64,000 bases of DNA from Bacillus sp. OV166 (GCF_900177675.1 NZ_FXWM01000001.1:4411001-4475000); one strand, 5' to 3'; positions 39,801 to 48,492 are shown, counted from the stretch's first letter. Translations and numbers: made by a program. The notes: generated from the letters alone by a model not told the origin.

Positions 39801-39842
39801 TTTACTGCAGATTTGGTTAAGTTCGCTTATTAAGGCTTGCAT
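36834..39842 (-). CDS. AddB-like PD-(D/E)XK nuclease with iron-sulfur cysteines
   Basis: A 1,002-residue partner of the AddA-like protein. The C-terminal nuclease has SGIIDRVDQ and HIIDYKTGSTFG (about 825-850). The four cysteines of an AddB/Cas4-type Fe-S cluster are present: one in LAKCPYSYFLREV (about 698) and three in CKFCDYKLVC (about 970). Unlike AddB it has no Walker A near the N-terminus (KVVIVDSHSIGEQ instead), so its helicase-like part should be ATP-independent, as in RecC or divergent AddB proteins. The ATG at 39842 is chosen for GGAGG five bases ahead. Expected to act with its partner in DNA end resection or foreign-DNA degradation. Confidence 0.82.
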   Translation of the reverse strand: MQALISELNQICSKFPYKEKVVIVDSHSIGEQINEAFVKEGHQAINLKYKTVIDLAQTLVDLNSEQPKNSLDHTVGVHFTYNLLKELKNQDKLRYFAGMEITPALSHAIFTSIQTIRLAGYTRDTLKMNAFINPDKAKDFYEILSEYENTLISEQFTDKAGLLNKANETAQIDEKVVFILQSGLTLSHLEDQFLRKIIHETVYKLPLAPVLGVNTPERTSLSSVHWGPPTTLSYLYQQEEASVEPNLDVFTAKTEEMEVKQILEKIKKVKAPLDESVVYYSNADAYITLFSHLSQKMDLPITFGEGLPVSFSRPGRFVSGLIGWIQSNYSVTAFLDLLNEGLIVMGKGVPFIEGGFVELDEVVMSNSKLTRVLRDLQIGWSRERYIKLLGDELDRLSDMVLEHEGDPYYENQARDMVWIWACFHEIFKKLPPLESTMNYKKCLTGIAYLLKYNCKTRSALDEMAKSTLLEAIKTIIPYADESLSSYDLIEKVKDLLLSIRVNQSRPKPGHLHVSTYKSGIYNSRPNVFFVGLDNKKFPGNVSEDPLLLDVERIQLGNGLRLLREKGQENLYTLLQVLANSNGHVTVSYCHFDMNENRVVNPAFVVLQCYRLITGNIDAEFKSLKSLPSSIIATDIFEVKDYWNEKLTNDRSHLLNEGILTHFNNVKQGIAAETARNTGKFSEYDGLIQIDAELYDARHNQDKKLSAGKLETLAKCPYSYFLREVLKVRPVEDFSFDANKWMDAATRGSLLHSIFENFYKKLQQDHVKPSYEKHLELIKSIAQNLMEQQKEVLPPPNERVYQRERSDILACCEIFLKEEELHSENYDPLHFEYSFGIGEKDPAIITLPSGEVKISGIIDRVDQSKDGKYHIIDYKTGSTFGYAKNAAFKGGRQLQHMIYALAIEQHLNLGEGAVEESSYYFPTPKGLAQRFTRKQDRTLRTNGIDILEKLIDTVKHGHFEMTDDVNDCKFCDYKLVCRRHFYDKESLEMKQSNQKLKGVRAYD

Positions 39843-40000
39843 GGGAACCTCCAACTTTCTAAAAGAAAAATAATAATTATCTACCTATTCACTCTGTTCT
39901 AGTTTCATATTTGTTATTCCTTCAATATTATTGAAAAAACATATTTTTTTCAAAGTTGGTAATAATAACCTCGATTAACTTTGAAAGGATGGGATGTTTG

Positions 40001-40726
40001 ATGTCGTTAGAATGGTTTGACAGAGTTTGTGGAGATCTGCAAGAACACCTGGAATCTATTTGTGAAGAATACGATCAGGTTGGCCAAATGACAGTTGAAA
40101 GAGCTGCCAAACATCCAAGGATTGAGTTTTATGTCGATACCGCAGATGTTGATACCGAAGAACTGGAGCGTGATTATTTTTGCTCACTGTTCTTTGATCC
40201 GCAAAACGAAGAATTTTACATCGATACCTTCGATGTGGACAGCGGACATACAGCGAAGGTCATCCTTTCAGACATTGAAGACATTATCGAGGAAGTTCAC
40301 GCCAGTCTTCATGATTACATGAACGGTGATGATTACTATACAGATGATGGGGTCTATCTTCAGACCAGCGAGGTCTTTGATGATGATGATGAGGTCGAAA
40401 CAGTTTATGTAGAAGATGATGAGGAAGAAGAGTATTATGAAGCGGAACAAGTCAACAGCGATGACATCTTTGAGGAAATTGATGTAGATTGGTCCACCCC
40501 TGAAGTAACGGCCTTCAAACATGAAGACGAAGTCGAAGTAACCTATCAATTTGGATTGGTGCAAGCTACTGGAGACGGTGTTCTCAAGCGCGTTAACCGG
40601 ATTTGGACGACGGGCGATGAATTAATCAAGGATGAGTCCCATTTCATTTTTAGTAAAGAAGAAGCAACCACCATAATTGCGATGATTGCCTCCCATATGG
40701 ACCAATTAAGCGAGTTTGAATTTTAA
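40001..40726 (+). CDS. Acidic protein of unknown function
   Basis: A 241-residue, strongly acidic protein. The middle (about 112-165) is almost all Asp, Glu, Tyr and Val (DDDDEVETVYVEDDEEEEYY), flanked by ordinary folded segments; the C-terminal part (VTYQFGLVQATGDGVLKRVNR) looks beta-rich. No signal peptide. It may bind cations or a basic partner. The ATG at 40001 follows AAAGGATGGGATG; an overlapping ATG seven bases earlier is in another frame. Unrecognised family. Confidence 0.72.
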   Translation: MSLEWFDRVCGDLQEHLESICEEYDQVGQMTVERAAKHPRIEFYVDTADVDTEELERDYFCSLFFDPQNEEFYIDTFDVDSGHTAKVILSDIEDIIEEVHASLHDYMNGDDYYTDDGVYLQTSEVFDDDDEVETVYVEDDEEEEYYEAEQVNSDDIFEEIDVDWSTPEVTAFKHEDEVEVTYQFGLVQATGDGVLKRVNRIWTTGDELIKDESHFIFSKEEATTIIAMIASHMDQLSEFEF

Positions 40727-40745
40727 GCAAAATTAGCCGAATACA

Positions 40746-40779
40746 ACGAGCATGCCTGAGCGGTATGCTTGTTTTTTTT
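40746..40779 (+). terminator. Terminator of the acidic-protein gene
   Basis: ACGAGCAT pairs with ATGCTTGT (one wobble), followed by eight T residues. Confidence 0.8.
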
Positions 40780-40785
40780 CCAAAA

Positions 40786-40816
40786 ATAAAAGTTCTCCAA
40801 TGTAGGAGAACTTTAT
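40786..40816. terminator. Bidirectional terminator
   Basis: AAAGTTCTCC pairs perfectly with GGAGAACTTT around AATGTA; it can serve the CBS gene on the minus strand. Confidence 0.8.
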
Positions 40817-40818
40817 GA

Positions 40819-41547
40819 TTACTCAACCGTGTAATCAATTTGAATAAGATCCCAAGCAGTGATTATGCCAAGGGGGGACTCGTCCGCTATCCCATGTTCA
40901 GTGATTATAACACCTTCTATTTTCCGCTTCTTCTTATGTGCTTTTTCAAAAATATTTTCAACCTCAAAAATATTAATATCTTTTGGGACGATTTCTATCG
41001 GATGTTCCTTTTCATATATCATTATATCTGACACATGGATATCGGAAAGGTTAACAGAGCTGTTCTCCATATTTTGTGACATCCATTTCACAATCGAACT
41101 TGCTGTAAGTAAGCCGACACATTCTTTGTTTTTATAGATTGGAAACTTTGAATACCCGTGTTCTTTAATGGCGGCTGTTACTTTTAAGATACTGTCACGA
41201 TAATCAAAGTACACTACATTTTTCGTAGCAATCGACAATGCATAATTAGGACGGCTAAAAACATTGGCGATTTTTTCAATATGAGAAACAACTTTAGCAT
41301 TGGGCTCAGCAATATAAAAACCAATCTCTATTTTTTCATGGACAATTGCATTTCGCAGCCTGGCATATTGCTCTAAATCCTTTTTATAAGTCTCAATGAT
41401 TTGATATTTTTTCGCGCCAACCTTCACAAGGACAACAAATCTGTCATCATTTATTTGGACGATATCCCTCAATGCTTCGTGTACTTGGTTGTATGCTACC
41501 TCAAACCGTTCAGAAAGTAACTGTCCTTGTTTTTTATTCATATTCAT
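40819..41547 (-). CDS. CBS domain-containing protein
   Basis: A 242-residue protein: a helical N-terminal domain (about 10-100, including ARLRNAIVHEKIEIGFYIAEP, reminiscent of Swt1/HEPN-like helices) followed by a CBS pair (about 105-240; VYFDYRDSILKVTAAIKEHG then FPIYKNKECVGLLTASSIV and GIITAWDLIQI). CBS pairs usually bind adenine nucleotides and control attached domains. What it regulates is unknown. Monocistronic. Confidence 0.78.
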   Translation of the reverse strand: MNMNKKQGQLLSERFEVAYNQVHEALRDIVQINDDRFVVLVKVGAKKYQIIETYKKDLEQYARLRNAIVHEKIEIGFYIAEPNAKVVSHIEKIANVFSRPNYALSIATKNVVYFDYRDSILKVTAAIKEHGYSKFPIYKNKECVGLLTASSIVKWMSQNMENSSVNLSDIHVSDIMIYEKEHPIEIVPKDINIFEVENIFEKAHKKKRKIEGVIITEHGIADESPLGIITAWDLIQIDYTVE

Positions 41548-41675
41548 TTGACTCTCCCATGGTATAGCTCTTTTTTATTATTTATTCATTATAATAATAG
41601 TAAAATCAATACTGCGAATTTTCAAGAAATTATTTACGCATTGTTAAGTTCCATCTATCTATTTGAGTCGATAGG

Positions 41676-43145
41676 TTATTGATTGGCTAAAATAGTAATC
41701 AGCAGATCCTCCACCTTTTTTCCCTTTGAATCATCCATTAGGTTATTTAAAAGGATTGAAAAAATTAAGGTTTGTCCACTTTTTGTTTTCACGTATCCTG
41801 ATATTGAACTCACCGTTGAAATGGTCCCCGTTTTTGCGTAAACTTTTCCTCGAACCAAAGGATCCTTCATCCGATTTCTTAAAGTTCCGCCGACCATCTT
41901 TTCACTTTCACCGGCGACAGGTAATGAGTGAAGATAACTAGGAAACCATTTTTCCTTTTGGACGGCAAATAACAGCTGCGTCAGCTGGTTGGCTGGAATC
42001 AAGTCGACATGGGAAACGCCCGAACCATCCCTTAGCACCAATGTGTTAGGGTTAACCCCGTATTTTGTAATCTCATTTTTTAAAACGCTTAGTCCCTTTT
42101 CCCAGCTTCCTTCCCCTTTCACGACTCGACCCATTTCCTTAATTAATATTTCAGCATGGACATTATTGCTCAGTTTCATAAAAGGAACCAGCAGCTCAGA
42201 TAACGGCATCGATTGATGTGTCGTTAAAATTCTTGCGGTGTCAGGCACCAATCCTGTTTTTAGCTTTCCTGTCACCTGTATCCCGTGTTCTGTTAAGGAT
42301 TGGTTCAAAAGGGACACGGCATATCGAGTGGGTTCCCAGACACCAATCCATTCCTTTTCTGTTTTAGCCTTTGTTGGGATGGTTCCTTCGATTGTTATGA
42401 TGTTCCTCGCGTGTTCCCGTTCGATGGTGATATCCTTTTTACCATCCTCCGGAACGGTTACCGCGTGGTTGTTTATTTTTAGATAATTTGTCTTCGGGGT
42501 TATTTTCACGATCGGCTTGTCACCTTTTTTTGTTCCGGGCTGCACGAGTACCTTGACCGATCCTGAATCAAAGTCTCTGGTCGGTGAGGCGGTGAGTGCG
42601 GATATCTGTGCGCCGTAATGGGTTGTTTCGTCGCTCCAAGGCAGGTCGAGCGAATAGCGGACATTATCATACCAGGAATCGTCTCCTACAAGATTCCCTT
42701 TTATCTTTTTGATGCCTCGCTTTTGAATGTCCTCAGCCATTTTATCAAAATCAGATTGCAATAGGGTTGGGTCACCCTTCCCCTTTAAATACAGATTCCC
42801 ATGAAGTGTCTTCTTTTTCACTAAGCCATCCGTATGGATCTCCGTCGTGAAGGTGTGGTCTTCTCCGAGGATAGTAAGGGCGGCTGCAGCTGTTAATAGT
42901 TTCATATTGGAAGCAGGTCTTAAGCGGATGTCGCCTTGGTGGCCATAGATGATTTTTCCATCTGAAGCCGACCGGATACTTATCCCAGCAATGGCCCCTT
43001 TTAATGCCGGTTCGTTATTAATTAGTTGATTAATCTGCTGGGTCATTTTTTCGTGGCCATACATGGCGTTTACTTTTATAGAAGGAACGGATGCGGCAAG
43101 CACCGTAATGAAGATGAGGTTGTAATATTTAAGTCTGTTAATCAA
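41676..43145 (-). CDS. dacB: D-alanyl-D-alanine carboxypeptidase/endopeptidase (PBP4 type, S13)
   Basis: A class C penicillin-binding protein that trims peptidoglycan stem peptides outside the membrane. Motifs: SxxK in PASNMKLL, SxN in KLSNNVHAE and KTG in YAKTGTIS, in family order and spacing, with the large insert between SxxK and SxN typical of PBP4/PBP4a. From the TTG at 43145 the protein begins INRLKYYNLIFITVLAASVP and ends its signal peptide near VNA. The frame is open 20 codons further up to an ATG (43205), but that prefix lacks a ribosome site and would spoil the signal peptide. Closest named relatives are B. subtilis DacC and E. coli DacB. Confidence 0.87.
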   Translation of the reverse strand: MINRLKYYNLIFITVLAASVPSIKVNAMYGHEKMTQQINQLINNEPALKGAIAGISIRSASDGKIIYGHQGDIRLRPASNMKLLTAAAALTILGEDHTFTTEIHTDGLVKKKTLHGNLYLKGKGDPTLLQSDFDKMAEDIQKRGIKKIKGNLVGDDSWYDNVRYSLDLPWSDETTHYGAQISALTASPTRDFDSGSVKVLVQPGTKKGDKPIVKITPKTNYLKINNHAVTVPEDGKKDITIEREHARNIITIEGTIPTKAKTEKEWIGVWEPTRYAVSLLNQSLTEHGIQVTGKLKTGLVPDTARILTTHQSMPLSELLVPFMKLSNNVHAEILIKEMGRVVKGEGSWEKGLSVLKNEITKYGVNPNTLVLRDGSGVSHVDLIPANQLTQLLFAVQKEKWFPSYLHSLPVAGESEKMVGGTLRNRMKDPLVRGKVYAKTGTISTVSSISGYVKTKSGQTLIFSILLNNLMDDSKGKKVEDLLITILANQ

Positions 43146-43251
43146 GCTTTGGTTCCAGCCTTTCCTTTTTCCTAGAGTTTGTCCGAAAATAACAAATATT
43201 ATCATCGATGGTTATTTTATTGGACAACCACCGGATTTCCAATTTATGTCT

Positions 43252-43349
43252 AAATGCACAAAACCCATTGAAAATGCCACAAAAACTAGTGAAAATGACA
43301 CAAAACTATCCCAAAATGTCACAAAACCCCTTCAAAATGGCACAAAAAC
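43252..43349. repeat. 21-bp phased repeats upstream of the dac gene
   Basis: AAAATGNCACAAAA starts at 43271, 43292, 43313 and 43334, an exact 21-base spacing, with a degenerate fifth copy (AAATGCACAAAAC) at 43252. The variable base is c, a, t, g in turn. The rest of 43206-43559 holds no gene. Confidence 0.85.
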
Positions 43350-43559
43350 AAAATTCACCCGCAACACTGTCAAGAATAAAGTGTAATTTTACACATTCAT
43401 CTTCACCACGTTGATACTTTTACTAAGATATGCCCAATTCTGGGGTGCCGGCAAGATAATTTGCCAAAAAATCGTCCCAACTATTTGATAAATATCAAAA
43501 GGCATCAAGTCTATGACTGATGCCCATGGAAAAGTATTTTTCACAGCTTAAATTCTAAA

Positions 43560-44744
43560 TTATATTACCATCCCACTTTTTAGGTTTTCAATTTGTGTTC
43601 TGGAGTAACCAAGTTCCTCTAAAACTTCGTCTGTGTGTTCTCCAAGCAAAGGTGGGTAGCGTCGAAGGTTAGACGGAGTTTCTGATAATTTAACTGGAAA
43701 TCCCGGCACTTTCAAATTCTTCACATTAGGATGTTCAATGTCAATCATCATTTCCCTTGCTTGAACCTGAGGGTGATTGAGAACTTGATCAATCGTGTGT
43801 ATTGGGCCACATGGGACCCCAGCATTATCCATCCTTTCAAAAATATCTTTGCTTTCCATCGTAATCAGTCTCTCAGACATAATATTTATAAGTTCTTGAC
43901 GATGGGCTACTCGCTTTGCATTCGTTTCAAAACGAGGATCTTCAATTAAATCAATCCAATCTAAAGCCTGACAACACTTTGTCCATAATCGATCATTAGC
44001 TACAGCCAAAATGATATCCATGTCTTTTGCCCTAAACGATTGGTATGGAACAATCGAAGGATGAGCTGATCCCATTCTTCCAGCAGGCTTACCCGTTGCA
44101 AGATATCCAGTTGCCAAATGATTCAACAATACAACTTGTCCATCAAGTAAACTTACATCAACAAATTGTCCTTTTCCTGTTCTTTGTGCAGAGAATAATG
44201 CACTTAAAATTCCATAAGCTGCAAACATCCCCGTTGTTAAATCTACAATGGACATACCTGCTTTTGCCGGCCCTGAATTGGCATCACCTGTGATACTCAT
44301 TAATCCTCCAAACCCTTGTAAAAGAAGGTCGTAGCCGGCTCTATTCCTTTCAGGACCTGTTCTACCAAATCCTGATATAGAACAATACACCAAACGGGGA
44401 TTTATTTTTTTTATTGTCTCATAACCATAACCCAGCTTATCTAATGTTCCTGTTCGAAAATTTTCTACTAAAACATCAGCATCTTTCGCTAATTTATAAA
44501 TAATTTCTTTTCCCTCTTCACTTTTTAGATCGACCGTAATACTGCGTTTATTTCGGTTTGAACTAAGATAATAGCAACTTTCATCATTCCATGTAGGAGG
44601 AGTGAAGCGCCTTGACTCATCTCCTTGACCAGGCTGCTCAACCTTTATCACATCGGCTCCCATATCTCCAAGCAACATGGTAGAAAACGGGCCTGCTAAT
44701 GTTCTTGATAAATCGAGTATTTTAATTCCTTCTAATGCATGCAT
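43560..44744 (-). CDS. CaiB/BaiF family (class III) CoA-transferase
   Basis: A 394-residue class III CoA-transferase, which moves CoA between carboxylic acids. Hallmarks: LSRTLAGPFSTMLLGDMGADVIKVE (12-36), the SITVDLKSEEG segment, and the catalytic aspartate in GMSIVDLTTGMFAAYG (about 168). Length is normal. It lies at the end of the catabolic island; the acid activated is unknown. Preceding genes encode the acyl-CoA ligase and aldehyde dehydrogenase, so CoA activation of an oxidised product is a fair inference. Confidence 0.9.
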   Translation of the reverse strand: MHALEGIKILDLSRTLAGPFSTMLLGDMGADVIKVEQPGQGDESRRFTPPTWNDESCYYLSSNRNKRSITVDLKSEEGKEIIYKLAKDADVLVENFRTGTLDKLGYGYETIKKINPRLVYCSISGFGRTGPERNRAGYDLLLQGFGGLMSITGDANSGPAKAGMSIVDLTTGMFAAYGILSALFSAQRTGKGQFVDVSLLDGQVVLLNHLATGYLATGKPAGRMGSAHPSIVPYQSFRAKDMDIILAVANDRLWTKCCQALDWIDLIEDPRFETNAKRVAHRQELINIMSERLITMESKDIFERMDNAGVPCGPIHTIDQVLNHPQVQAREMMIDIEHPNVKNLKVPGFPVKLSETPSNLRRYPPLLGEHTDEVLEELGYSRTQIENLKSGMVI

Positions 44745-44818
44745 CGATGTCTACTCCTTACCCAGTCTATTTTTTTGTATATGTTCCTATGGGAAAATTT
44801 TTCTTTGTTCTGGGATTA

Positions 44819-44965
44819 TTTCGCTCCTAGTCCACCGTCCACTCAATACTGACTTCCAGAAATAAAAGTGCTCTCATCAGATGCTAGGAATAATACCAAT
44901 TTAGCGATATCACTTGTTTCACCATAACGACCAATCGGAATATCTTTAGTTATTGCCGTATTCCC
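44819..44965 (-). pseudogene. C-terminal remnant of a short-chain dehydrogenase
   Basis: The minus strand reads ITKDIPIGRYGETSDIAKLV then FLASDESTFISGSQY, a TGA, and VDGGLGAK, the standard SDR C-terminus (GSxYxVDGG). All upstream SDR sequence is missing and replaced by an aldehyde dehydrogenase fragment, so the gene is dead. Confidence 0.75.
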
Positions 44966-45135
44966 CATTTCTTTCGTAATAGTTTGGGCAAGGTGCTCTT
45001 TTTATCTACTAAAATATCAACTATTTTATGTAGGTAAGCAGCACACTGTTCCCCAGTTAGCCCAGACCATGCCGGAAAGGCATTTTTGGCGCTTCAATAG
45101 CGCGTTGTGTTTCTTCTTTTCCAACGAATTCGGAG
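44966..45135 (-). pseudogene. N-terminal remnant of an aldehyde dehydrogenase
   Basis: About 170 bases closely match 48240-48405 inside the intact aldehyde dehydrogenase gene (for example TTTCTTTCGTAAT and GGGCAAGGTGCTC), corresponding to its residues near 30-85. Several indels break the frame. It fuses at its 3' side to the SDR remnant. Confidence 0.78.
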
Positions 45136-45160
45136 TTTTTTATTTTAAACCGCCATTTTT

Positions 45161-46726
45161 CTATAATGCAACTTTTTCAACCAGCTGTTCTTTTAAAGCC
45201 CTTCTTAAAATTTTCCCAGTTCCACTTTTCGGAAGTTCCTCGATGATTTCAATGACCGAAGGAAGTTTATATTTTGCCAGATGTTCCTTACAGTAGGCAT
45301 GCAGTTGTTCCACTGTTATTAAAGGGTCATTGGCGGCAACATAAGCTACCACTGCCTCACCGCGATCTGGATCCGGTACCCCAAAGACCGCTGCCTCCAC
45401 TATGTCGGGATGGTGATAGAAGACTTCTTCGACTTCCCTCGGGTAAACGTTATATCCTCCTACTATAATCATGTCCTTTTTACGATCGACAATATAAAAA
45501 TAGCCATCTTCATCCATTCTTGCCAGATCACCTGTGTAAAGCCAGCCATCTTTAATCACCCTTTTTGTCTCTTCAGGCATTTTATAGTAGCCTTTCATGA
45601 CATTCGGGCCGCGGACAATCAGCTCTCCTACTTCTCCAACAGGAACTTCTTCGCCAAAATCATTCACAACTTTGTTTTCCACATGGGTGATGGATGTCCC
45701 AATTGATCCTGGCTTACGTTCACGGTCAAGAGGGTTAAAGGTAGTTGTTGGTGATGCCTCGGATAATCCATATCCTTCTAAAATCACCACATTAAATTTT
45801 TCCTCATAATTTCTTAACAGGGAAACAGGAAGGGAGGCTCCGCCTGAGAAGCAGAACCTTAGTGATTCAAGATCTTCCGGGTTTCCTTCAGGAAATTGAT
45901 TGAGAAAGTTAAACATCGTTGGTACGCCAAAAAATATCGTTGGTTTATATTTTTTACCTAAACGGAAAATTTCCCTAGGGCTGAACCTAGGTACAATCAG
46001 AATAGTTGCCCCGCATATAATCGGTGCATTCAAGCAATCAGTTAAACTAAAAACATGAAACATTGGCAGTACTGTAATAATTCGGTCATCGCTAGTCATT
46101 TTTAAATCATGGCTTACATCCATGGCATTACTATATAAATTCTTATGGGTCAACATAGCACCTTTGGGTTTTCCAGTTGTTCCGGATGTATAAAGAATAA
46201 TGGCAACATCATCCGCATGAATTTCCGGTTCTTGAAAGTCCAAATTCCCTGAAGCCAGTAGACTAGTAAACGATTTCAATTTAGATTTCAAATTAGAGTA
46301 ATTGGAAAGGCTTTCTGAATCCTCTGTCTTTTGATCCGTCTCAACATACACAAAGTGCTCTACTTTTGGCAACAATGTTTGCTTTTGCTCCAGTAATGGG
46401 ATTAGCGATTTCAAGGCAACAACAGCCTTAACATCACCATTATCTAGGATATACCCTATTTCATCGGCTGTATAAATAGGATTAATCGGAATGACAGTCG
46501 CTCCCAATCGGAACGCCCCATGTAAACTAATCACAAATTGAGGAGAGTTATCCAATAATAATGCAATATGGTCTTCTTTCTTGACCCCTAATTTTTCCAA
46601 GCCCGAGGCAAATTGTGTAATCGCTTGATTCAATTCAGCATATGTACTTGATTGGTCCATAAAGTAATAAGCAATCTTGCTGCCGGAGTATTTTGCCGTT
46701 TCATGAAGCTTTGTTGAAAAATTCAT
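45161..46726 (-). CDS. Long-chain-fatty-acid-CoA ligase-like AMP-binding enzyme
   Basis: A 521-residue member of the ANL superfamily that activates a carboxylic acid through an acyl-AMP to acyl-CoA. The ATP signature YTSGTTGKPKGAM (about 178-190), the EGYGLSEASPTT motif (about 318), YTGDLARMDEDGYF (about 394) and the C-terminal lysine in PKSGTGKILRR (about 500) are intact. It resembles B. subtilis LcfB/YhfL, but neighbours suggest it may use shorter or dicarboxylic acids made by the ketone pathway. Confidence 0.87.
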   Translation of the reverse strand: MNFSTKLHETAKYSGSKIAYYFMDQSSTYAELNQAITQFASGLEKLGVKKEDHIALLLDNSPQFVISLHGAFRLGATVIPINPIYTADEIGYILDNGDVKAVVALKSLIPLLEQKQTLLPKVEHFVYVETDQKTEDSESLSNYSNLKSKLKSFTSLLASGNLDFQEPEIHADDVAIILYTSGTTGKPKGAMLTHKNLYSNAMDVSHDLKMTSDDRIITVLPMFHVFSLTDCLNAPIICGATILIVPRFSPREIFRLGKKYKPTIFFGVPTMFNFLNQFPEGNPEDLESLRFCFSGGASLPVSLLRNYEEKFNVVILEGYGLSEASPTTTFNPLDRERKPGSIGTSITHVENKVVNDFGEEVPVGEVGELIVRGPNVMKGYYKMPEETKRVIKDGWLYTGDLARMDEDGYFYIVDRKKDMIIVGGYNVYPREVEEVFYHHPDIVEAAVFGVPDPDRGEAVVAYVAANDPLITVEQLHAYCKEHLAKYKLPSVIEIIEELPKSGTGKILRRALKEQLVEKVAL

Positions 46727-46776
46727 CTAGCATTCCCCTTTGCCAAATTATCATTTTAAAAAATATTTCAAATATA

Positions 46777-46995
46777 TTATATTGCCAGAAATTTAACTAT
46801 ACATGTATAATTTGTAAATTTCAGATAGGGGGAGGCGACTAACCTCCATTTATCCTCCGGGTAGAAAGGTCGCCCAATTGGCGACTCAATAATCAAGTCC
46901 TTTTTGTGTGTAAATTCGTCCCTTGATAGAATTGTAGTCAATTTTGCCATCCTCCTACTTTTGTAGGGGGATTTGTTTGTCGATACCGTTTTCAA
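46777..46995 (-). other. Spacer with a doubtful small ORF and hairpins
   Basis: The 330 bases between the ligase and aldehyde dehydrogenase genes hold a 72-codon frame whose best internal start (ATG at 46950, directly after AGGAGG) is too close to the ribosome site. The stretch also forms hairpins (GTCGCC-CAATT-GGCGAC; GGAGG/CCTCC). No family or riboswitch recognised. Confidence 0.3.
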
Positions 46996-47058
46996 ATCAG
47001 GAAATTTGAGTATCTGATTCTGTGAAACTTTGAAAAGCTCTTTTTTACCTTTCGTTTT

Positions 47059-48492
47059 TTACCGATTTTCACTACGTATTGCTACAGAAACTAATTTTGT
47101 TTCAAGATAGTCTTCCAAACCATACCGACCACCTTCTCTTCCTAATCCGCTTTGTTTAACTCCTCCAAATGGCGCTTGAACAGCAAATGGGGCGGGATCG
47201 TTTACTCCTACCATTCCATATTCAAGCTTTTCTGCAATTCGGTGTGCTCTTGAAAGGTCATTCGTATAAAAATAAGAGGCCAGCCCATACTCTGTATTAT
47301 TTGCTTTTTCGACAACCTCATCTTCATTACTAAAACGGATTAATGGTGCTACCGGACCAAATGTTTCTTCATAGGTAATTTTCATCTCTTCGTTTACCTC
47401 TGCTAGTACAGTTGGGAAATAAAAATAGCCATCATTATATTCATTTTCAGTTAATGCTTTACCGCCGCAAAGAATGGCTGCACCTTTACCAACAGCGTCC
47501 ATTACATGGTCATGTGCTTTATCCACAGCCTCCTGATTCACCATTGGACCTAATTGGGTATTTTCGTTTAATCCATCACCAATTCTCATAGATGAAACTT
47601 TATCTGCAAAACGCCGTGCAAATGTGTCATAAATGGAATCATGTACGTAAATTCGATTCGCACAAACGCATTGTTGACCAGTTGATGAAAACTTACTACT
47701 AATAGCACCTTCAATGGCAAGTTCGATATCTGCATCTTCAAATACAATAAATGGAGCATGTCCACCAAGCTCCATTGATACACGTTTTACTGTATCAGCA
47801 GATTGACGAATTAATTTCTGGCCAACTTCAGTGGAGCCTGTAAATGAAATTTTACGAACATCATTACTTGCCATCAGTTCTCCAACAATGTCAGAAGAAT
47901 TCCCAATGACAAGATTCACAACACCTGCAGGAATTTCTGCCTCATCAAAAACTTTAAAAAGCTCCAGTGATGACAATGGCGTCTCTCGGGAAGGCCGTAA
48001 TACAACCGTACAACCAACAGCTAATGCAGGCCCTAATTTTCTTGCACCCATTGATAACGGAAAATTCCATGGCGTAATTGCCCCAACAACTCCAATTGGC
48101 TGCTTTATAACAGAAATTCTTTTATTTGGTGCAGATGCAGGAACCAAATCACCATAAACACGGCGTGCTTCTTCCGCATACCATTGAAAGAAAGCTATTG
48201 TATTCCCTACTTCATAGCGGGCATTATGAATCGTCTTCCCCATTTCTTTCGTAATGGTTTGGGCAAGGTGCTCTTTTTTTTCTTCTAATAGATTTACTAC
48301 TTTTTGTAAATATTTACCCCGCTGTTCTCCGGTCAATCCAGACCAAGATGATAAGGCATTCTTGGCCGCTTCTATAGCGCTTTTCGTTTCTTCTTTTCCA
48401 ACTAAAAATACTTTATCAACCACTTTACCATTTGCAGGATTTTTGACTTCTAATACTTGCTCAGTTTCTATCCATTTTCCATTAATATACAT
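47059..48492 (-). CDS. NAD(P)-dependent aldehyde dehydrogenase (succinate-semialdehyde type)
   Basis: A 477-residue ALDH-superfamily enzyme. Motifs: TPWNFPLSMGARKLGPAL (about 138), FTGSTEVGQ (about 215), general base Glu in MELGGHAPF (about 238), nucleophile Cys in TGQQCVCANR (about 272) and the NDPAPFAVQAPFGGVKQSG C-terminal region. Closest in style to GabD/YneI semialdehyde dehydrogenases. Its start overlaps the stop of the alcohol dehydrogenase gene by one base, so the two likely act in series, alcohol to aldehyde to acid. Confidence 0.88.
   Translation of the reverse strand: MYINGKWIETEQVLEVKNPANGKVVDKVFLVGKEETKSAIEAAKNALSSWSGLTGEQRGKYLQKVVNLLEEKKEHLAQTITKEMGKTIHNARYEVGNTIAFFQWYAEEARRVYGDLVPASAPNKRISVIKQPIGVVGAITPWNFPLSMGARKLGPALAVGCTVVLRPSRETPLSSLELFKVFDEAEIPAGVVNLVIGNSSDIVGELMASNDVRKISFTGSTEVGQKLIRQSADTVKRVSMELGGHAPFIVFEDADIELAIEGAISSKFSSTGQQCVCANRIYVHDSIYDTFARRFADKVSSMRIGDGLNENTQLGPMVNQEAVDKAHDHVMDAVGKGAAILCGGKALTENEYNDGYFYFPTVLAEVNEEMKITYEETFGPVAPLIRFSNEDEVVEKANNTEYGLASYFYTNDLSRAHRIAEKLEYGMVGVNDPAPFAVQAPFGGVKQSGLGREGGRYGLEDYLETKLVSVAIRSENR

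Noticed and set aside
44850..44870. Second TGA at a conserved position, in the SDR remnant (GSQY-TGA-VDGG)
   Set aside because: The gene is truncated and fused to another remnant, the position is not catalytic and no SECIS-like hairpin was seen; it is ordinary decay.
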